DNA of 64,000 bases, taken from positions 28,148,019-28,212,018 of the forward strand of contig CM069608.1 of assembly GCA_035771175.1 (NCBI GenBank). The letters are read 5' to 3'. A program made the translations under genes and the position numbers. Within the stretch, counting starts at the first letter, position 1. Each line of letters begins with the position of its first letter. The notes under the pieces were generated by a model. It ran no database searches and had not been told where the DNA came from. It saw only the letters and a program-made list of their open reading frames with translations. Of this stretch, positions 62,482-64,000 are shown in pieces. The stretch comes from Paratinospora sagittata (Eukaryota > Streptophyta > Magnoliopsida > Ranunculales > Menispermaceae).

Positions 62482-63566
62482 TTTTCTTTTTTTTCTTTTT
62501 TGTTGTTGTTGTTGCGATTCTAAGTTTATGTGCTGGGGATTTAGGAAATTAAGGTTATATGGGGATATTTTCCAAGGATAAGGGTATTATGGGGTTTTTC
62601 TCTAATAGCCCGGTAAGCCCTAAGATACCTCTTGCCCCTTCATGAATAGAACCTGGTTAAGATACCAATAATCATTCTACTTCTTTAAACCATGTACAAT
62701 AAAAGAAAGATTAATGATGCACAATTATGATGTCGCAAATAGTATTCTATTCCAATCAAATGGCATAATTAGTTTTATTCTTTCTTTCTTTGACTTGATC
62801 TTCTTTTATACAGTGATGTTGATGTACATCCTATATTGATTTAAGAACTAATTTTTCCAATTTTTGATAAATATAAGGTAAGAAGATATTATTTCCTAAA
62901 GATAGACATAAAAGCTAAATGTATTTTTTGCTATGAAATAGATTTTGATGCTAATTATATGTCTTAGTTATAAAATTAGATCTTTTGAGTAAAGAAAAAC
63001 ACAAAAAAAATAAAAAATAAAAAACTTTTGAGCTTAATTAGGCTGGCATACATATGTCAAACCACTTTTCTTAAGGACTTAATCTATGTTAGTTCTCTTT
63101 GATAATATCAATACCTCTTTAATCTTTAATTTCATTTAAATTATTTAAAGATTAATAATTAATTAATTAATAGTTTAATTTTAAAAAAATTAGTCACTTT
63201 TTTTGGCATTAATCAACATTTAATTTTTATTTAATATGTTTTAATCAAAGGCTAAAGGAGATAGAAGATATAAAGGTAAAAATAGGGTTAAAAATATTTT
63301 TTTCCCCTATTAATAGAAAGAGAGCAAATCTACTATATGTCTATTTATTGTTGAAACATTTTGCATCATAATATTTTTTTGGTAGGATTTGTATTATTAT
63401 ATTATATTATATTATTAGATTAGATTAGATATATATATCTACTATATATATGTAAAGACGTGAGCTGTGGTTAGCCCAAAATCAAATATTTATGCCCTAA
63501 ATACCTTTTTCTGCAACTCAATAATTAAGTAGATGAGATAGTCACTTAATTTATTAACTAATTTAG

Positions 63567-63597
<31 letters not shown>

Positions 63598-63622
63598 TTT
63601 TGTGTGGTTAATTAATATGCAG
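62482..63622. other. End of alpha-dioxygenase intron 8
   Basis: AT-rich intron with simple repeats: TATTA/GATTA runs at about 63390-63430 and (ATT)n at 63569-63596. Nothing else is seen. Confidence 0.6.
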
Positions 63623-64000
63623 TTTATAGGGATAGAGAGAGGAAAATTCCAAGATACAATGCATTCCGGAGGGGGTTGCTATTGATACCCATCTCGTAGT
63701 GGGAAGATCTGACAATCTCGTAGTGGGAAGATCTGACAAGTGATGTTGAAGCTATCCATGCGTTGCGTGAGGTTTATGGAGATAATATCGAGGCTCTTGA
63801 CTTACTAGTGGGTCTCATGGCAGAGAAAGAAAAAGATCAAAGGCTTCGCTATTAGGGAAACAGCTTTCCTTATATTCCTTCTAATGGCGACAACTTAATA
63901 CTTAACTTAATACTTAACTAAGTCTTTTCTCAACTGTACGAGGTCGGTTTCATAAATCCGCTTTCTCTACTCTATTTTAGTAAGGGTTAAGTAAGTTTGA

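Larger units (their letters stand above)
56886..63898 (+). pseudogene. DOX1: Alpha-dioxygenase (DOX1-like fatty acid oxygenase), disrupted
   Basis: The family are heme enzymes that add O2 to the alpha-carbon of C16/C18 fatty acids in plant oxylipin defence. Exons: 56886-56993, 57091-57354, 57490-57639, 57796-57929, 58040-58248, 58391-58536, 59934-60161, 60650-60852, 63623 onward. Kept motifs are WHKLPVFLGL, FMIHDWIDHLED (distal heme His region), IHTIDWTVELL, TSVYRMHSL (catalytic Tyr, proximal His), GALELWNYP and LDLLVGLMAEK. Lesions: a 2-nt deletion at about 58088-58091 (exon 209 nt, 211 expected) giving a stop at 58110; TAG stops at 63697 and 63721 within a 24-bp duplication; a frameshift near 63830; loss of homology after MAT at about 63893. 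The C-terminal arginine region of the family is not seen. Assembly error could explain one lesion, hardly all. Confidence 0.92.

Overview
The window is nuclear DNA of a flowering plant, probably a woody eudicot. It is AT-rich, has long introns with GT/AG borders, and is packed with LTR retrotransposons, SINEs, LINE remnants and hAT-type MITEs. Three gene-level signals stand out. One is an intact gene for a plant PTB1/PTB2-type polypyrimidine tract-binding protein (+ strand, coding exons 14531-36124). The second is a broken alpha-dioxygenase (DOX1-like) gene (+ strand, 56886 to about 63900). The third is a set of captured or duplicated gene scraps between them: the 5' part of an IspF-like gene and an exon resembling the RNA polymerase I largest subunit. 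No species call is justified from the sequence alone.

Layout. 1-2341 is the 3' part of a long Gypsy-type LTR. 2342-12929 is the 5' half of a Copia element on the minus strand, opened by nested solo LTRs: B1 in the integrase region, A2 in gag, and A1 and B2 inside A2. Target-site duplications prove the joints of B1, A2 and A1. 12930-13590 is PTB upstream DNA with a SINE relic.

PTB gene. A 5'-UTR intron is followed by ten coding exons whose phases all join, giving 447 residues with three RRMs and a Pro/Gln-rich tail. Two introns are inflated by insertions. Intron 2 (10.2 kb) holds an inverted LTR pair, a SINE, a LINE tail and a hAT MITE. Intron 8 (7.5 kb, between coding exons 8 and 9) holds an antisense Athila-like Gypsy remnant with an env-like ORF. 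A pyrimidine-rich tract beside an exon-like segment in intron 2 is a candidate self-regulatory site.

36.5-56.8 kb is gene-poor. It has hAT MITEs with 8-bp target duplications, a long inverted-repeat element, a 502-bp near-perfect palindrome with a tRNA-like core, a 1.27-kb tandem duplication, and the IspF and Pol I fragments.

56.9-64 kb holds the alpha-dioxygenase relic. Nine exons can be recognised, but a 2-nt deletion, stop codons inside a 24-bp duplication and a further frameshift disable it. Its introns carry a solo-LTR-like insertion, a 146-bp tandem duplication and a second member of the palindromic tRNA-core family.
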